DNA from: Gammaproteobacteria bacterium
GTDB lineage: Bacteria; Pseudomonadota; Gammaproteobacteria; Steroidobacterales; Woeseiaceae
Direction of reading: 5' to 3'
Assembly: GCA_022600955.1 (NCBI GenBank)
Contig: JAHZJK010000011.1
Location: 1-64,000 of the forward strand
DNA length: 64,000 bases
Shown here: positions 61,836 through 64,000 of the stretch, in pieces
How positions within the stretch are numbered: the stretch's first letter is position 1
Layout: each line of letters begins with the position of its first letter
Notes under the pieces: generated by a model
What the model was told of the DNA's origin: nothing
Seen by the model: only the letters and a program-made list of their open reading frames with translations
Database searches by the model: none
Made by a program: the position numbers and the translations under genes

Positions 61836-63596
61836 GTGAAGCGTCTTTTGATAGCACTTGTCCTGCTTTGTTCCGACTCAGTCTTTGCTGCGTCTGCAAC
61901 CGACGTGGCATTTCAAAACCTCGCAGATGAGTACATCAGCGACCTCAGCAATTTTTCGCCTGTCGCGGCGACCGCAATCGGCGATCATAGCGCTGACCAT
62001 GAGCTCGATCAGGTCGACGCCTCGGCACGAGCACTCCAACTCGAGCTTCTGAGCGACTACATCACCGCACTCGAAGCGCTAGACTTCGATGAGCTGTCGC
62101 GTGCCAACCAGGTCGATGCCGCCATGCTCATGACAAGGCTGCGCGCTGACCTCTGGTCTGCCCGGGAATTGCAGGAGTGGGCGTGGAATCCGCTCTACTA
62201 CATCAATATTTCGGGAGGAGCCATTTATAGCCTTCTGGCACGCGACTATGCACCCATTGAACAGCGTCTGCAGAGTGCCACCGCTCGCCTCGAACAAATG
62301 CCGCGCTTTATGCGGCAGGCGCGCGAATCGGTACAACCCGCCCGCGTGCCAAAAATACATGCCGAAACAGCGATACAACAGAATCCGGGGCTCGTCTCGA
62401 TTATCGAGACCATGATTGTTCCTGCTATGGATGTGCTCGACGCGGCAGACCGGTCTCGACTCGCTGCGGCCATCGAAATTGCGAAAGATGCTGTTGCCGA
62501 TCAGCAAACCTGGCTGGAAGAAGAACTCTTGCCCCAGGCGGAGGGCGACTTTCGCATTGGTGAACAGCTGTATGACAGGAAGCTGGCGTTTGCACTCGAC
62601 TCACCGCTAAGCCGCAAACAGGTTACGGCACGCGCCGAGCAGGAATATGAAGCCGTGCGCAACGAAATGTACAACGTTGCCAAGACGGTCTATTCCAGGA
62701 TTCATCCATACACTACTTTTCCCGACCACCCGGACGAAGCCTACAAACAGACTATTATTCGCGCAGGCCTGGAGCAGGCGTACAAGCAATTGCCGCCGCG
62801 TGACGGCATTGTGGATATTGCCAAACAACAGCTGCAACAGGCGATCGACTTTGTCATCGAACACAACATTGTGACGATGCCCGAAGAGCCTGTCGAAATT
62901 ATCATCATGCCGGAGTTTCAACGCGGTGTATCTGTTGCCTACCTTGACCCACCGGGAGCTCTTGACCGGGATCAGCCGGCTTTCTACGCAGTGGCACCAT
63001 TGCCGGATAACTGGACAGAAGAGCAGGTGCAGTCGTTCCTGCGTGAATACAATCTGTATTCGATACAGGATCTGACGATTCACGAAGGCGTTCCGGGACA
63101 CTACCTGCAGCTTGCACTCAGCAACCGCTATCCCTCAACACTGCGCTCTGTTCTGTGGTCAGGTCCTTTCGTCGAGGGCTGGGGCGTCTACGCCGAGCAG
63201 ATGATGATCGCCGAAGGTTATCTCGATCACGATCCGCTTATGAAATTGATCAACCTGAAGTGGTACCTGCGAGGCATCACGAACGCAATCATCGACTCTG
63301 CAATTCATGTCGACGGCATGACGCGCGAAGCGGCGATGAATCTGATGATCGAAGGTGGCTTCCAGGAAGAACGCGAAGCGGCTTTGAAATGGGTACGCGC
63401 GCAGCTGACGTCGGCGCAGCTTTCAACCTACTTTGTGGGTTATCAGGAGCATATCAGCCTGCGGGCCGCGGTAGAGCAGGCGTGGCAAAACGATTTCACC
63501 TTGCGCCGCTATCACGATCAGGCCCTCTCTTACGGTTCGCCCCCCGTAAAGTACGTTCGCGCGCTGATGCTCGACGAGCCCGTCCCACGGGAATAG
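61836..63596 (+). CDS. DUF885 family protein (putative zinc metallopeptidase-like)
   Basis: 586 residues from GTG 61836, with GAGG seven bases upstream; an upstream start (61647) crosses into the transpeptidase gene region. Signal peptide (about 1-18). The HEGVPGHYLQ motif at about 421-430 resembles a zinc-binding HExxH-like site, and WGVYAEQMM about 30 residues later would give the third ligand. DUF885 proteins are long helical enzymes often annotated as peptidases, without firm function. An RND transporter gene follows. Confidence 0.87.
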   Translation: MKRLLIALVLLCSDSVFAASATDVAFQNLADEYISDLSNFSPVAATAIGDHSADHELDQVDASARALQLELLSDYITALEALDFDELSRANQVDAAMLMTRLRADLWSARELQEWAWNPLYYINISGGAIYSLLARDYAPIEQRLQSATARLEQMPRFMRQARESVQPARVPKIHAETAIQQNPGLVSIIETMIVPAMDVLDAADRSRLAAAIEIAKDAVADQQTWLEEELLPQAEGDFRIGEQLYDRKLAFALDSPLSRKQVTARAEQEYEAVRNEMYNVAKTVYSRIHPYTTFPDHPDEAYKQTIIRAGLEQAYKQLPPRDGIVDIAKQQLQQAIDFVIEHNIVTMPEEPVEIIIMPEFQRGVSVAYLDPPGALDRDQPAFYAVAPLPDNWTEEQVQSFLREYNLYSIQDLTIHEGVPGHYLQLALSNRYPSTLRSVLWSGPFVEGWGVYAEQMMIAEGYLDHDPLMKLINLKWYLRGITNAIIDSAIHVDGMTREAAMNLMIEGGFQEEREAALKWVRAQLTSAQLSTYFVGYQEHISLRAAVEQAWQNDFTLRRYHDQALSYGSPPVKYVRALMLDEPVPRE

Positions 63597-63700
63597 GCTT
63601 ACCAGGCGCCGGTTACTCTTATTCCAAAAACGTATTAAGGATGCGGAGTATGCGCCGCCCGCCATGCAACGAAAAGCAGATCCGTTGCATCTAAACACTC

Positions 63701-64000
63701 ATGAATCTGACAGATCTGAGTACCAGGCAATGGCCTTCGGTCGTCGTCGCCGTCGCGCTGGTCGCGTTATTCGGCCTCACCTCAATTGCATCTCTGCCTA
63801 TCCAGTTATTGCCAGATATCGAAGAGCCGCAGATATCCGTTGCAAACTTCTGGCGCGCCGCGGCGCCAGAGGAGATGGAGGCCAACATCATCGAGCCGCA
63901 GGAAAACGTTCTGCGGAACACACCAGGGCTTACTAACATCAATTCGTTTATCGGCCGCGGGCAAGGCTTCGTCAACCTGTCGTTTGCCGTCGGCACCGAT
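63701..64000 (+). CDS. RND-family efflux transporter, N-terminal part
   Basis: 100 residues before the window ends. MNLTDLSTRQWPSVVVAVALVALFGLTSIASLPIQLLPDIEEPQISV has the first membrane helix of the HAE1/AcrB family and the LLPDIEEPQI motif; APEEMEANIIEPQENVLRNTPGL follows as in porter domain 1. It starts at ATG 63701, 104 bases after the DUF885 gene. No membrane-fusion partner precedes it in the window. Confidence 0.88.
   Translation, partial: MNLTDLSTRQWPSVVVAVALVALFGLTSIASLPIQLLPDIEEPQISVANFWRAAAPEEMEANIIEPQENVLRNTPGLTNINSFIGRGQGFVNLSFAVGTD

Noticed and set aside
1..64000. CRISPR arrays, IS elements, prophage genes, tRNA or rRNA
   Set aside because: No direct repeat-spacer pattern, transposase, integrase or cloverleaf-forming sequence was found by eye; a short tRNA could still be missed without a search tool.

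Overview
The window looks like chromosomal DNA from a gammaproteobacterium, probably an early-branching lineage near Chromatiales/Xanthomonadales. The reasons are a pspF-pspA divergon, GshA of the gamma type, the polA/engB/cytochrome c4/dsbA neighbourhood, and gspAB, nudC, mscL and lptM. The assignment is inferred from gene content, not from a marker tree. Coding density is very high: no gap exceeds about 220 bases, and I see no tRNA, rRNA, IS element or CRISPR array. GTG and TTG starts are common, and many genes overlap by 4 or 8 bases, which marks translationally coupled operons.

Layout. 1-3021: a UvrD-type helicase (cut by the window edge) behind a near-consensus LexA box, with an alpha/beta hydrolase upstream. 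3126-9825: SLC13/RCK transporter, FAD reductase, tandem membrane-anchored paralogues, and a sulfotransferase + class IV aminotransferase pair. 9826-15390: gshA, bactofilin, GGDEF-EAL protein and small exported proteins. 15403-18290: phage-shock locus with a sigma-54 promoter between pspA and pspF. 18300-22466: GntR-controlled ABC transporter and an ECF sigma/putative anti-sigma pair, with a strong dyad operator between them. 22547-28041: mdh, a FadE-type acyl-CoA dehydrogenase with a histone-like lysine tail, DUF4286-DUF3667 and DUF4399 proteins.

28109-35309 holds an apparently complete mevalonate route from acetoacetyl-CoA to farnesyl diphosphate: HMG-CoA synthase, then a tightly overlapping operon mvaD / phosphomevalonate kinase / HMG-CoA reductase fused to mevalonate kinase / idi, and a divergent ispA. 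35314-47179: dinB, gspAB, a FakA-DegV fusion, an SRAP protein, a YadGH-like ABC exporter, an orphan FlhC-like regulator with its own dyad, mscL, nudC, a TANGO2-like protein and a carboxylesterase.

47306-55421 is an arginine operon (argR, argG, an unidentified P-loop protein, argC, argD, an acyl-ornithine carbamoyltransferase, argB, argH). The carbamoyltransferase belongs to the AOTCase/SOTCase group and carries Ala at the residue that separates acetyl- from succinyl-ornithine use, so I predict a succinylated route. No N-acylglutamate synthase is visible, and the P-loop protein sits in the operon without an assigned step. 55473-64000: lptM, polA, a candidate structured small RNA at the position where E. 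coli carries spf (Spot 42), engB, cytochrome c4, a lipid-anchored DsbA, an L,D-transpeptidase, a DUF885 protein, and the start of an RND efflux pump.
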